A program made the translations under genes and the position numbers. A stretch of DNA of 64,000 nt from Marthasterias glacialis (lineage: Eukaryota; Echinodermata; Asteroidea; Forcipulatida; Asteriidae): the NCBI GenBank assembly GCA_911728455.2, contig OU452229.1:15224076-15288075 (forward strand). The letters run 5' to 3'. Below the pieces are notes generated by a model that ran no database searches, was not told the origin of the DNA, and saw nothing but the letters and a program-made list of their open reading frames with translations. Of this stretch, positions 35,109 through 45,883 are shown piece after piece. Position 1 is the first letter of the stretch. Each line of letters opens with the position of its first letter.

Positions 35109-35621
35109 TTATTTTTTTTCATTGTTGTTACTGTTAATATCATTAAGTTGGCCACTGATAAAACAAAATATGATACAGGCAGTCAAAATAAGACGAAACT
35201 GTAATTGTGATGCAAGGAAATTCAACATTGAAAGCGCCCTCATGCAGTCAAAAATACAATCTATTATGTTGTAATGATTCATCATTAGTGTGTGGTGTGA
35301 AATAGGCCTATAACTCCTGTCACTCAACATATGAAAGAAACTAATCAAAAACAATGTGTCTACATTTTTCACATATAACACAACGTTTTGAAACACCAAA
35401 CAGCGAGGTTTCACATATAACGCGTTTTGAAATACCAAACAATGAGGTTTAACGTGTAACACGTTTTGAAACACCAAACAGCAAGGTTTCACATATAACA
35501 GGTTTTGAATTACCAAACAACGAGGTTTCACATATAACACAGCGTTTTGAAACAACAAACAACGAGGTTTCACATAAACACAGCGTTTTGAAACAACAAA
35601 CAACGAGGTCTGAAGGTTCAT
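35109..35621 (-). CDS. Repeat-driven open frame of about 170 codons, doubtful gene
   Basis: This is the longest open frame in the window. Its first part is made wholly of minisatellite units (VKPRCLVFQN type, six imperfect copies) and the rest (VDTLFLISFFHMLSD and on) is not repetitive and not recognised. The 39- and 42-base spacings are multiples of three, which by itself keeps a frame open. The start is not a canonical ATG. No acceptor, donor or domain supports it, and I favour chance. Confidence 0.12.
   Translation of the reverse strand: MNLQTSLFVVSKRCVYVKPRCLLFQNAVLYVKPRCLVIQNLLYVKPCCLVFQNVLHVKPHCLVFQNALYVKPRCLVFQNVVLYVKNVDTLFLISFFHMLSDRSYRPISHHTLMMNHYNIIDCIFDCMRALSMLNFLASQLQFRLILTACIIFCFISGQLNDINSNNNEKK
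35371..35620. repeat. 39-42-bp minisatellite, six copies
   Basis: The block CGTTTTGAAACACCAAACA, then GCGAGGTTTCACATATAAC, repeats at starts 35,384, 35,423, 35,462, about 35,501, 35,543 and 35,584. The first spacings are exactly 39 bases. On the minus strand the array reads as about 13-residue repeats of the type VKPRCLVFQNVLY. Confidence 0.95.
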
Positions 35622-35878
35622 TGAACTACAAGGAGGTAAACCCTTCGAAGGGTGTTAAAGCCACCACATTTAATGTGAGTAAGTGCATTTAGCCATTCAC
35701 CCTTACAGCCCCTACATTATAAGTCATCGATTGAAGTTAGGTGTGAAACCATTCATAATGCCTAATGGGGAATCCAATATGGTTTCATACTAGTGCCTCA
35801 TTTGTTGTAAAGTCCACAGCTAATTACACAGTGGCTAATTGCAACCGTCATTAAATAAATTAAGACCCACGTTAACAG

Positions 35879-35952
35879 GTTGAGTGGGAATTTCCAATAG
35901 ACTGCGCTACTGCACTCTCCCCTTTCCACTGGTCTCTTTATCATTTGGGCAG
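35879..35952 (+). CDS. Candidate internal coding exon (24 codons)
   Basis: It is bounded by CCACGTTAACAG before and GGGCAG followed by GTGAGG after. The frame beginning at its first base is open and reads VEWEFPIDCATALSPFHWSL then YHLG, with two bases left for the next codon. The amino-acid mix is protein-like and unlike nearby low-complexity peptides. The acceptor has a weak pyrimidine tract. Its own 3' end (TTTATCATTTGGGCAG) looks like an acceptor too, so the signal could be read either way. Confidence 0.22.
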
Positions 35953-37010
35953 GTGAGGTTCTTCTTGCGAGATGACGGCTCGACTAATGAGCGAGGTCAT
36001 TAATTTCTCTCTAGTAGTGAGTCGGTATTAATGTCCAGTATTGATTGCCATTGATAGTGCTATTGCAATGGTGACAACTTTAGACAAGGGGAAGCTTGGA
36101 AAAAATCAATGGCTACACATTAGTTGGGGCCCACTCATCATCGGGAAGCTGAGCGTCCCAACTGGAGAACTGTGTGGTCACTCTGAATGCCACTCAAGAC
36201 TGAGTCACATACGCTATGGGTCATTTTGATTCAGGCCAATCTTGACGTTTAAACACATTTCAGCAAAGTCACCACAGGTGTCTCCCTGTTAAGAGATGAG
36301 TGTTATGTTAAAGTGTCATGTACTCTGTACGAAGGTCAAGGTATATCATTTTGTGTTTAATTTGACATTCAACTTGTTTGAAGGGTCAAGTGGGGATGGG
36401 TGGGTGAATAGGAAACTACTCCGCTGATGTTTAGGGGAGACAACCCTTTCCCCACCATGAATCAATGTGAAGAATAAAAACCCCTTGAACGCCTCTGACT
36501 CACTTGTCCCTTTATTTGAACAAGAATCTTCCTCTTGTGCTCACCACAATCCAGCAACATGGTTAACTCAACGCATAAACCTTTAGCAACCAATGAGATT
36601 GGCTGGACTTATTGAATCCATCACCCGGATTCTGCAGGGTTCAGAGTGGTCTACATTCAGTTTCTACCCCAAAAAATCGCTTGATAATTCATCAAGTTGG
36701 CATACATTCCAGTGATTTGTTATGATCCACAATAAAATTTCCCATTTCTCACATTTCAATTACTTCAGGGTCCTTTAAGAAAAATCAATGTTTTAACATT
36801 TAAAAATGTTGTTTTGACCAACACGCCCAACCCAATTTTCGATTTCAAAAGTATTTTCTGCATTTGTTTGTTTGTTTGTTATCTAAAGTCACATTTTTAG
36901 TTTCAGTTATTTCATTTGACTCGCACACCCTCTTTTATTATAAAGCATTTATAAATCTTGGTATCAACTGATTAACAAAAAAGCAAACAAATTTGAAAAG
37001 ATTTTTTAAA
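35953..37010. other. Non-coding stretch
   Basis: No gene supported. GTTTGTTTGTTTGTT simple repeat near 36,866. Confidence 0.4.
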
Positions 37011-37018
37011 TAATTTGT

Positions 37019-37080
37019 TTGTTTTATTATTATTATTACTTTTTTATTTCTTTATTTAATATTTGTTATTATTATTATTA
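37019..37080 (+). repeat. (TTA)n-like simple repeat
   Basis: Two TTATTATTATTA runs separated by a T/A-rich spacer. Confidence 0.85.
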
Positions 37081-38498
37081 GAAATATGAGTACTTTTTTT
37101 TGGGAGGGGGGTTTGAAAAATGGAAGCAATGAGCAATTAGGTCATTCCATAAAAATAATAACTTTATGAAGAAAAACATCCACACTATAAACATATCGAT
37201 AATGCGGATGTCAAAACATCTTCTGGGAATTTCATGAAACATCCTAAGAATTACCAAAATAAAATCTTGGCGAGATATTTTACAGGTTTCCGGGCTCATC
37301 TTTTGGGTAATGTCAGCCGAGACCAATGCAACATTATACTGTATTCACTTGTAATGTGATACGTTGTCCTTTTCTAGTTAGCTGTTGATGATTCACGACC
37401 AGCAATTATGACAAATCAGAAGTTCCTCTTTCAAGAATCTAGTTCAGCCTCTAACCGCGAGGAAGAAAAAAAAAAGCAAACTGTCAAGCACCACCAGAAA
37501 CTCCAGCACTTCTTTACAAACAACTTGGACTCTTGTAGTATTATAAGCAACCGTGCTTGTCCACTCCATGACTCTGTGCATGTTCAGCCACTGCATAGCC
37601 TTAGCAAGTAGTTAACAAACGCCGTGCATGGCAAGTGTACAAACCACTCTCTGTGGAGCTCAAGTCTCTGATGACAACATCTGCACTGACCCATCTCTTC
37701 AAGCCATAGCAGAATCTACAACTAACTTTCGGGCCTGTGTTTGATAAGCGATGACCGAGTTCTTTGGATATTTCCATCTTTGTCTTTCTCCTGCTGTTCC
37801 CCCAATTCTTTGTGAAACCCATTCCAATTTGATCAAACAGTAACTGGCTCTAGCTCTCACCATAAAAATGCGTGGACACACTAGCGGGTGGGGAATCAAT
37901 CACAATTGCCAGGTCCAGACGCTGCGCACAAGAGGTTAGAGTATTTGCTCAGTTGGTGAAGGGGGGACTCAGCGCTCACAAAGGGAACCGGATCGAGTTG
38001 CACAAGACCTGTGAAACACTATGCTTACAGCGTTGCTGCTCCTACCACAGGGGGGCTGGACCCATCTACACCTGGGAGGTGAAGATGAGATATATTGACC
38101 AACAACTCTTGCCCTTTTATCCTCACACCTGCCTACGAGTGTTATGAAGAACTTTACAGGGGCCACTACAACGTTAGACGGCATGATGCGGGGAGCAACA
38201 ATGCAGGGGCTCTCTCCAACGCTAATCAATAGTGAAAATTAGAAAATTGGAAGTCCCCATGGGGGTGCGATGGGAAGGCACTCTGGTTTCTGCGAGGGGT
38301 AGAACATGAAATAACCTCGGTTATGTGCTGGTGTGCTCTTACCACGATCATTTCCCTCCCTCTGTTCTTACCCCGCCCGCTGTTATCAGTATTATGTTGG
38401 GCTGAAATTGAATCAGATTGATTTTACTGCAGTTGGAGATGGGCTATGAATGTCTCATTTGCTGTGACCTGAAGCAGTCTCTCTTTTATTTTACTTAC

Positions 38499-38546
38499 AG
38501 TTAGGAATCTAATATTCGGAAGTATGGTGAATCTACTATTTTGGCC
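38499..38546 (-). CDS. Weak candidate 48-base exon, phase 0 at both ends
   Basis: On the minus strand CACTCTACTTTCCATAAACA then G is a fair acceptor and CTAACT followed by GTAAGT a fair donor. The 16 codons between read GQNSRFTILPNIRFLT, with neither end splitting a codon. The surrounding minus-strand frame is open for about 75 codons, so the exon limits are uncertain. The peptide is not recognised. Confidence 0.15.
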
Positions 38547-38924
38547 CTGTTTATGGAAAGTAGAGTGCGTAGCTAAATATGCATTTCGTAAATTAGACAA
38601 TGGTTGTTTGAGTACCAGTTGAGATCTGATTGCGGAAAAGATGTGTTGCATTTACAATTCATTGAAAATCAATTTCGAAAAAAAACCCACAAAATTATGG
38701 CTTGATAATATCATGTGGCATACCGTGGTTGGTTCCAATCATAGGTAAACCTGTTGTAAGTTATTTTTCATCAAACAGGTTTATGAAAGAACTTTCACAT
38801 TATTGCTTTTTATTAGTGATAATGGACAAGACACCATTGACAAGTTATATTAATTTAATTGATTTAGTAAGTGCATCAGGGATAAAAAAATAATATTTTG
38901 GTTTTACTCTTACACCAGTGTGTG

Positions 38925-38960
38925 GATTGTGGGTTCGAATCCCACCCGAGTAGCCTGTTG
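38925..38960 (+). mobile_element. 3' half of a tRNA-like head (SINE fragment)
   Basis: GTGGGTTCGAATCCCACCC (38,930-38,947) is a perfect T-arm with box B. No box A or acceptor 5' strand lies upstream at the right distance, so this is a truncated SINE or tRNA fragment rather than a gene. Confidence 0.6.
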
Positions 38961-39009
38961 TTGTTTTTCTACAAGACTTGGATAGCATTGAGTATATATT
39001 GTTTGTCTT

Positions 39010-39344
39010 TTTGTTTTTGTTTTTAGTGCAATTCGCCTATCACAAGGCCCAAAGGCAACTTGAGGTGTGGGCTACTTTTTGAAGGGATAGAAACCTGCCC
39101 CAATGCGCAGAAACAAGATATGGCGAGATATAAACGCAAGTCTCTTCACAGCACAGCTAAAAACAGGGAGGGGTAAATGGATCCATTGCGAGACAAACAT
39201 AACTGCCTCTTCCCCAATTTGAAGCAATTATATTTAAGTACCTTGCTCAAGGACACAAGTGTCATGACCGGGATTCGAACCCACATCCTGATGACTTAGC
39301 CACCAGAACTTAAGTCCGGTGCACTAATTGCTCGGCCAAGACAC
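39010..39344 (-). mobile_element. tRNA-Leu/Ser-headed SINE, minus strand, apparently full length
   Basis: Read on the minus strand from 39,344: GTCTTGGCCGAGCAATTAG (box A), a CTTAAG anticodon-arm word, a variable arm, and box B GTGGGTTCGAATCCC at about 39,283-39,269. The body continues CATGACACTTGTGTCCTTGA and runs about 250 bases to a C-A-A-A-A-A type tail near 39,010-39,026. The words after the head match those after the SINE head at 18,584 (CATGTGTCCTT), so the two are relatives. The acceptor stem is imperfect, which supports SINE over functional tRNA. Confidence 0.75.
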
Positions 39345-40200
39345 ATTACACGCTTATTGTACATCAGTGTAAGGGGGAAAACCAAATTGGAACCATAAAT
39401 ATACATCAAGAAAAATACAACTCAATAAACATAAGTTATTATTTGAATATGCTGATGAATATTAATGACTAGAGATTGGGCCTGTGATATACGCCAAGTT
39501 TTTCTAATCCATTCAGGACAATAATTTGTTAAATAACTTTAGTAGGCAGAAAGACTCAAAAGGAAAAAAAAACGATTCTACCACAATAAAGATATAGGCC
39601 TACATTTACAAAGTCTTTATTTAGGAACATGTGGGAATTTCACCATTTGCACTTTTTGCACAGGAGAATGTCCTCCCAAAAGCGTTTAAGGGGGGAAAAT
39701 GCACACAACATAGAAACACACTGTATTTACAAAAGCCACAATTTCCTTCTGGGACAAAGCCATTTCCTCAGTCTTCAGTCTGTTTCACAATGATTACAAT
39801 GTCAACCCGTCCTGTGTGAAACCAGGCAGAAACCTGTCCCCTTTCTACCCAGAAACGCTCCGAGTTATAACTTCATAACTACGCAAAGGGACTGTGAAAC
39901 AGAGAAGAAAAACCACAGACAGAGACATGAGGACAAGGTGAAGGGAAAAAAAAGACTTAAAAAAAAAAGGAAAAAGAAGAGCAAGAAATTAACTGTGAAA
40001 AATCATGGCCTTAGGATGGGACATAGACAAGATGCTCCATCGACGAAGTGACAGCTGATGCAATATTAAGATGCATCCCCCTACAGCCCTTGTAAATGAT
40101 TACCCCAAGAGAAAATAATAGGATGGCCCCGCGCCATCAAGTCGCTGGCTTCCCTTCTCATTATGACCCCTCATTTTCAGGCAGGTATATTTGAGGTCGT
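39345..40200. other. Non-coding stretch
   Basis: No gene supported. There is an A/G-rich block at about 39,940-39,985. Confidence 0.4.
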
Positions 40201-40254
40201 ATGGGATCACACCTTACAACCCCCTCTCTCCCCCTTCTCCTTTCCCCGCTGCAG

Positions 40255-40407
40255 GCTGTGTTTTCCGAGGAAAACTCAGAAGGGCTCCAAGTCAGAAATG
40301 GTAAATTCAGTGGGTGGGAAACAAGAATGTGTTCAGCCAACGGGTGGCGCAGGGATGCAGTATCGTCTGTCACAGACGCAGCTTTTGGCACAGTTGGCTT
40401 TGAGTAG
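40255..40407 (+). CDS. Candidate exon behind a very strong splice acceptor
   Basis: CCCCCTCTCTCCCCCTTCTC then CTTTCCCCGCTGCAG (to 40,254) is the best polypyrimidine-AG in the window. The frame starting at the next base is open for 50 codons to a TAG at 40,405: AVFSEENSEGLQVRNGKFSG, WETRMCSANGWRRDAVSSVT, DAAFGTVGFE. It could be a terminal exon, or could splice out at AAATG followed by GTAAAT (40,301). The peptide is not recognised, and the opposite strand is also open here, which weakens the coding case. Confidence 0.28.
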   Translation, partial: AVFSEENSEGLQVRNGKFSGWETRMCSANGWRRDAVSSVTDAAFGTVGFE

Positions 40408-40409
40408 AT

Positions 40410-43400
40410 CAACCCTTCTACTACCCTAAATTTCTTCTTCTTTCTCTCCTTTTTCGGGGGACAGATTTGTGCTGATTCCGGGGAATGAAACGGGATGATG
40501 AGACTGGGAGGGATGGAAGTTTACCAACGAATGGGGAAAATAATTTTTAAAAGAAGACAGAGCAGCTTTGGGTTGCTGGCATGAGTCATCAGGGAAAACT
40601 CCGCGCTAGAATCATGACGCTTCCTGGCGGGATTGCAGCATGCCACCTTTTGGCACAGTTGCTACTGCTCAATATGAGCAGCTTGCTAAACACAAACCAT
40701 TGTTACGACGACCTTGGAAATAATTTCTGGAATAATAAAAATGCGGATGAAAATTAATGAAAATATGTTGTGTGGCCGAGGCTTACATCATACAACCTAA
40801 TTACAGATTGAACCTATGAGCCCCCCCAGTGACAATTATTTTGTGTTTGTACAGAAGGTAGTTAGCCTACTACTGATGATGCATTGCATCTGCAAGGTTA
40901 TACGTACATTCGATGATGTCCACAGCAGATGCCTTGGCTAAAAACATCGGAGCACTTTTTGTTCTTTAGCTTACACATGTTCAGCTCAGTATAGAGCTAT
41001 ATTGTACATATTTTTAAATATAAATATATATAATAAATTAAAGCAAAGGAAAAAACAAAAACAGAACGCTACATTTATATTGCTGTAACTGTTTTTATGT
41101 TGAATGATCATAATCTTATCCAATAAAAAAAAAGTTTTGTTAAGAAGGGAGAATTTTCATTTGTCCTGATGAGTGACAAGATATACCAAAGCCTACTGTA
41201 ACTACCAATGGTGTACAGACACCTTATGAAAGGTGTTCTCTTCTCACACTTTTTCTGTCGCATCAAGACGCTGAAATGGTTAAGGGGCAGTAGTGTGCAC
41301 CTCCAAAATATGTCCCTGCCAAGCGGTGTGTCTGATGAGCTCTGCAAACACTCCGAGGCATTTGTCTTTTGCCAACTGTGGCTGATATATTCAGAACCAG
41401 AGGGTCAAAGTTAATCATCTCATGTGCCAAGTAATCCAAAGAAGGGGGCAATGAGACCACCCTTTAAGCGTTACTAGATAGTTATGTGATATGTCCCACG
41501 CTAAAATTGGGCACTTCTTGGAAACAGCAATATGGCATTAGTAGGAAACCCAGACATCTGCCGCAATACCAATGTCATGTCTTACATATTCTTTATGCCG
41601 AGTGTCCTCTTTATTTAGTGTCCCAAATAAGGTGTCATTTAAAAGCTCTTATTTTCATCTATTTGACAAGCAAGTAAACCCAGTGTCACATTTATAAAAA
41701 AAAAAAGGAAAAAAAAGTTTTTACCCTAAAACTACAAAAAAGGGTTTCTCTTGTTATGCTTTATGAAACTTTTCTTGGATTAAAATGTGACTTGACTTCC
41801 ACTGTTTTTTTTCTCTTTCTTCTTCTTCTTCAAGTTTACTACAAGGTCAGCAGCTGCTGGTGACAGTTTCAGAGTTAATTGTATATTTTAGAACCAAACA
41901 CCATTCATTCTTTCTCTTTCATCAATATTTTTTTTTTGTTCAGGGGCGAGAATGCAGTAGAAAAACAAATTGATTGCCCTTTTAATACTAAATTTAGCCA
42001 ATTAATTGAATGCCGTGTAAGGCTAATGGAAGTGGTGCATTTATCTTCTTTACTACTCGGCTGTTAAACCTATAACACGCTCATCGCTCAGACAGGATTA
42101 TGTAAAAAGTACATTGAACCCTAGATTCATCCGGCTGGCACTTCATTATGCGATGATGATGCATCTTTATTAAGTTAGTTGTCATTTCTATTCTTTCTAG
42201 TGGGCTATACACAGAACCAGTAAATAGCCCTTTTGTGAATGAGCATGCATACTCTACGAGAATTAGACACTGGCTAGAGAACAACCTGTGGAGGTTTCAA
42301 TTCACTGAGAATGGTTGATTGAGGGTTTCTGAGGGTTTTTTTTCTTTCTTTGTCTCATTTAAAGATATATATTATCCATGCTCAAGCCGATTTTACCTTG
42401 AAAGTTAACTGATTCCAGGGAATGAAACTTAAAAGAGTGTGTTATTTTGTAACATATAAAATTGATAAATTGCGTTTTGACCTTGCAGATGGCTACATAA
42501 AAATGTTGTTTATGAAACGATTATCCCAGCCAACCGCCCTATGAAGAAAATGTGTATGAAGGCCATGCCCGCTGCTGGTACCCAGAAGTCAGCTACATAT
42601 TACAGCTTCATTTCGCAAGGCACCTGGCTGAAATTGCGCAGGCATCATTCCGAGTTTATGTATTGTGCCTCACACAAACATTCCTTTTTTAAATTAACTA
42701 CTCTGTCAGTATTCGTTGATGGATTTTTTTTTGTTCTATATCTCTTTTGAAAGTGTCATCCTACAAAAATAGCAATTCAACATTTGGATACCTTTTTCAG
42801 GGTAAAATCAGCTTGAGCACTGATCATATATCGTTAAGCATTTATCTTGGGAAATTTATGGTTGGGGCTATAAGCCAATAACTCTATGCATGATGTAAGA
42901 CGTTTTCATGATGCCCATTCATGGATTCCTATATGTCAAGTAAACTAACCATTATGAGCTGTGGGCCTGGTATTTCTTATGCAAGAAGTCAAGGTATCTG
43001 TGGTTAGTGGAAAGTCTAGCCTGTTCGTCTTAATCATAAATATAATTAGTTGTCCAACTGTATGTGTTCAGTGAACATATTCTTATCTGGGTGATGTTTA
43101 TGACAATTTTCTACATTGTGACATTCTGACGTCATAAATGGAGTGCATAGCTTATAATCCGAGTCCTTTGTGACATATACTGTGTGGACATTTCTTTGTC
43201 ATCATGCAGTTAAGAACAACAAATATTTCAAATCATCGTCATTTCTATTAGAGAGTGTTTTGAGAACTGGTGTTCGGACACTCGATCCCTTTAACATTAA
43301 TACTCGGTTTTTAGCTATTCAATGCTTTACAGAAAATGCTTCCTTTTTTTAGTACGAGAATATCTAATTTTGAAAACACTGTGTGGACTTGTGTACACAG

Positions 43401-44450
43401 TGTGTCAAGTTCCTACACAGTGTGGACATCTTTTGTTATCAGGTCCACACTTCGTATGTAGCGTTTAAACACAAATTTTTGCTTATTTCTTGTTATTTTC
43501 TCTGTTTCTCCAACACAATATGCCCTTTTTTCACTCTCTGCTGTTTCACTTTTTCAAGTGATATTCCAACTCTCCTTTTAACCCTAATGCTATCAGTAAT
43601 ATTAAAGCATATCAAAAGGCTTGATAAGTTACTAAAGTTATTTGTGTTAATCCAATTGTCAAATGAAACTCAATCACGAAGGCGTGAGTTTCCATCATTC
43701 AACATTTCCCCGACCAACCCAATATCATTAATGAAGAGTCAAGACCACTGTGATTGTCGTAGAGACATCTCTACTATTCAATTACTAAGCCCTTCTAGAT
43801 ATGTTACCAGGCCAGACCACCAATGCATTTAATTCGCCCAACACTCACATGAAGTTTATGTCAGAGATGATCTTGTTATAACATGGGTTGTATTACCAGC
43901 ACCTAGCCTAAAGCGGTCTTGCCTGAAGGTTCATTACTCTGTCTGGACCACTACCAATCACCGCCAAGGGCATTATCAAGTCCCTTGGGGACAGGAACAC
44001 TATATACCCTGTGTTTTGGCCAAAGGGGCATGACCTACTTTACTAATTTCTTTTATAAAATACATACAAATATACCTAAAAGCTGTACTTTTTACCGTGG
44101 GTAAAAGCATGCTACTGCATGTAAGCAGATACTTGTAATATGCCAAATTTAGCATACTGAATATGTGACCCAATCATTGGAAATAAGTTTTAAGATGAAC
44201 ATGCCTAATAGCATGTTTTGGGGTGTAAACCACTAAAACAGGACAAGTCAGCGCATGTGTGTATTGTCAGGCAACTGTGATTAATCTAATGCTGAGAATC
44301 TGCTCAAAGTTCCAGAAAACAATTTAGGAATACTTTTATTTTATGGATCAGGGTGGAGAAAAGGAGGCGAGTGGAATATAGGTAAAGACATTAGATTCAC
44401 ATTGTCTTACAAGCAACATCACTAACGAGCAGTTTTTTTAGGTCTTTAGA
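40410..44450. other. Non-coding stretch, A/T-rich
   Basis: No gene supported. A very A/T-rich block with ATAAATATATATAATAAATT lies at about 41,018-41,042. A possible element-B relative (CTAAAATTGGGCACTTCTTG) is at about 41,501. A hairpin GTGTGGAC...GTCCACAC lies at about 43,421-43,449. A TGACGTCA word lies at about 43,127. Confidence 0.4.
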
Positions 44451-44454
44451 CTGG

Positions 44455-45052
44455 TCTTGGTATTGAGACCGGTCTCGAGACTCAATTTGTTGAGGTCTCG
44501 GCTTTTTCCAGGTCTCGATTTTGAAGACTCGATCTCAGTTTCGGTCTCAGAACAAATGTATTGGGGTCTCATGTTGAGACCTTCGAGACCTTCGTCAAAC
44601 GAATAAAAATAGAACAAGGAACCTAAAAGAATAACAAATCATTGAAAGCTTAGTTTTCAAGCTGACCCTGCAGTGGTTTTTTCTTTCTTTCTTTTCTTGG
44701 AGGGTGGCGCAGCATGGTTGCACTTATTCAGTGGCTATGTAACACCCATAGTGGCGGTCGAGCGAAGCCATCATACAGGGGGAAAAAACAGTGGTTAGGC
44801 ATTACAAATCCATTGAAAATAAATCCATTGAAATTTGGCTTTGAAAATTGCTTTATTGTTTACAGTAAAGATTTGTTCGAGGTCTCGGTCTCCGTCTCTG
44901 TCTCAGTCTCAATGGGGAGGTCTTGGTCACGGTCTCAGTCTCAGACATTGAGGTCTCAGTCTCAGACATTGAGGTCTCAGTCTCAGACATTGAGGTCTCA
45001 GTCTCAGACATTGAGGTCTCAGTCTCGGTCTTGATCTTGGTCTTAGATGGGA

Positions 45053-45083
<31 letters not shown>

Positions 45084-45425
45084 ATGGGGAGGTCTTGGTC
45101 ACGGTCTCCGTCTCAGATATAGAGGTCTCAGTCTCGGTCTTGGTCTTGGAAGGGAGGTCTCTGTTTCGGTCTCAGACATTAGGTCTCTGTCTTGGTCTCC
45201 ATAGGGAAGACTTGGTTTCGCTCTCAGTCTCAGACATTGAGGTCTCTGTCTTGGTCTTGGTCTTGGAGGGGAGGTCTCGGTCTCGGTCTCAGACATTAGG
45301 TCTCTGTCTTGGTCTCAATTGCGAAGTCTTGGTCTCGCTCTCAGTCTCAGACACTGAGGTCTTCGTCTCGGTCTTGGTCTCGGAAGGAAGGGCTCGGTCT
45401 TGGACTTTGTCTTGGCCTTTATCAT
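44455..45425. repeat. GGTCTC satellite with higher-order structure
   Basis: A hexamer of GGTCTC/GTCTCA/GGTCTT variants dominates 44,455-44,590 and, densely, 44,879-45,420; 44,590-44,875 is unrelated sequence between the two parts. Within it, a 21-base unit GAGGTCTCAGTCTCAGACAT occurs four times (about 44,950-45,033), and longer units of about 100 bases ending near GAAGGGAGGTCTC or GAGGGGAGGTCTC repeat downstream. Frames across it spell SVSVS, RSRSR or ETETE; these are consequences of the hexamer, not evidence for SR proteins. Confidence 0.95.
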
Positions 45426-45880
45426 GATGTTGCAATCTTGTTTTGCTTCAATTGAAATAAATATTCAAACTGAGGCTAGGAGGGAAATAAGTCTGGCTCC
45501 TTTTTTATGGAACAAACTCCAATCTATATTTGTTAGTGTATACAGAAATTTAGACAATGATGGGCATTGCATGATAATAGTGTCCTCTACTCATCATTCT
45601 TGTGGGTGTTTAACGTCACGTTTCAGTGCAGGGCCAAAGCAAAGTAGTATGACCTCAAATTCTTTTGCAGATTTTGTAGCCACAACACCACAAATGGAAA
45701 TATCTACAGATTAATAAGAAAAAAGTGGGGTACTGGTGGATGCATTCCGCCTTTTCCACATGCTTTATACACAAGGAATAAACATTATAAACTAACTTTA
45801 ATCTTGCTATTTATCGTTATAGAAAAAGAGCATGATTGGTAATTGTTTTTAAAGAAATTATTATTTTCAATCTGCAGGCT
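45426..45880. other. Non-coding spacer between two satellites
   Basis: About 450 bases of A/T-rich sequence separate the GGTCTC array from the 47-bp array. No gene recognised. Confidence 0.45.
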
Positions 45881-45883
45881 CAC

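Noticed and set aside
37601-37822. Minus-strand segment SADVVIRDLSSTESGLYTCH resembling the D-x-G-x-Y-x-C end of an immunoglobulin domain
   Set aside because: The rest of the frame shows no B- or C-strand cysteine/tryptophan at the right distance, no convincing donor follows, and the word is short enough to be chance.
39262-39344. Functional tRNA-Ser/Leu gene on the minus strand
   Set aside because: It has the same head plus the SINE body found elsewhere, and the acceptor stem is imperfect.
43383-43832. 149-codon plus-strand frame with a cysteine-rich start
   Set aside because: The first part is made from repeated TGTGTGGACA words and the remainder has no conserved pattern.
44714-45427. Arg-Ser and Ser-Val dipeptide-rich open frames, superficially like SR splicing factors
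   Set aside because: They arise in every frame from the GGTCTC hexamer satellite and have no RNA-binding domain.
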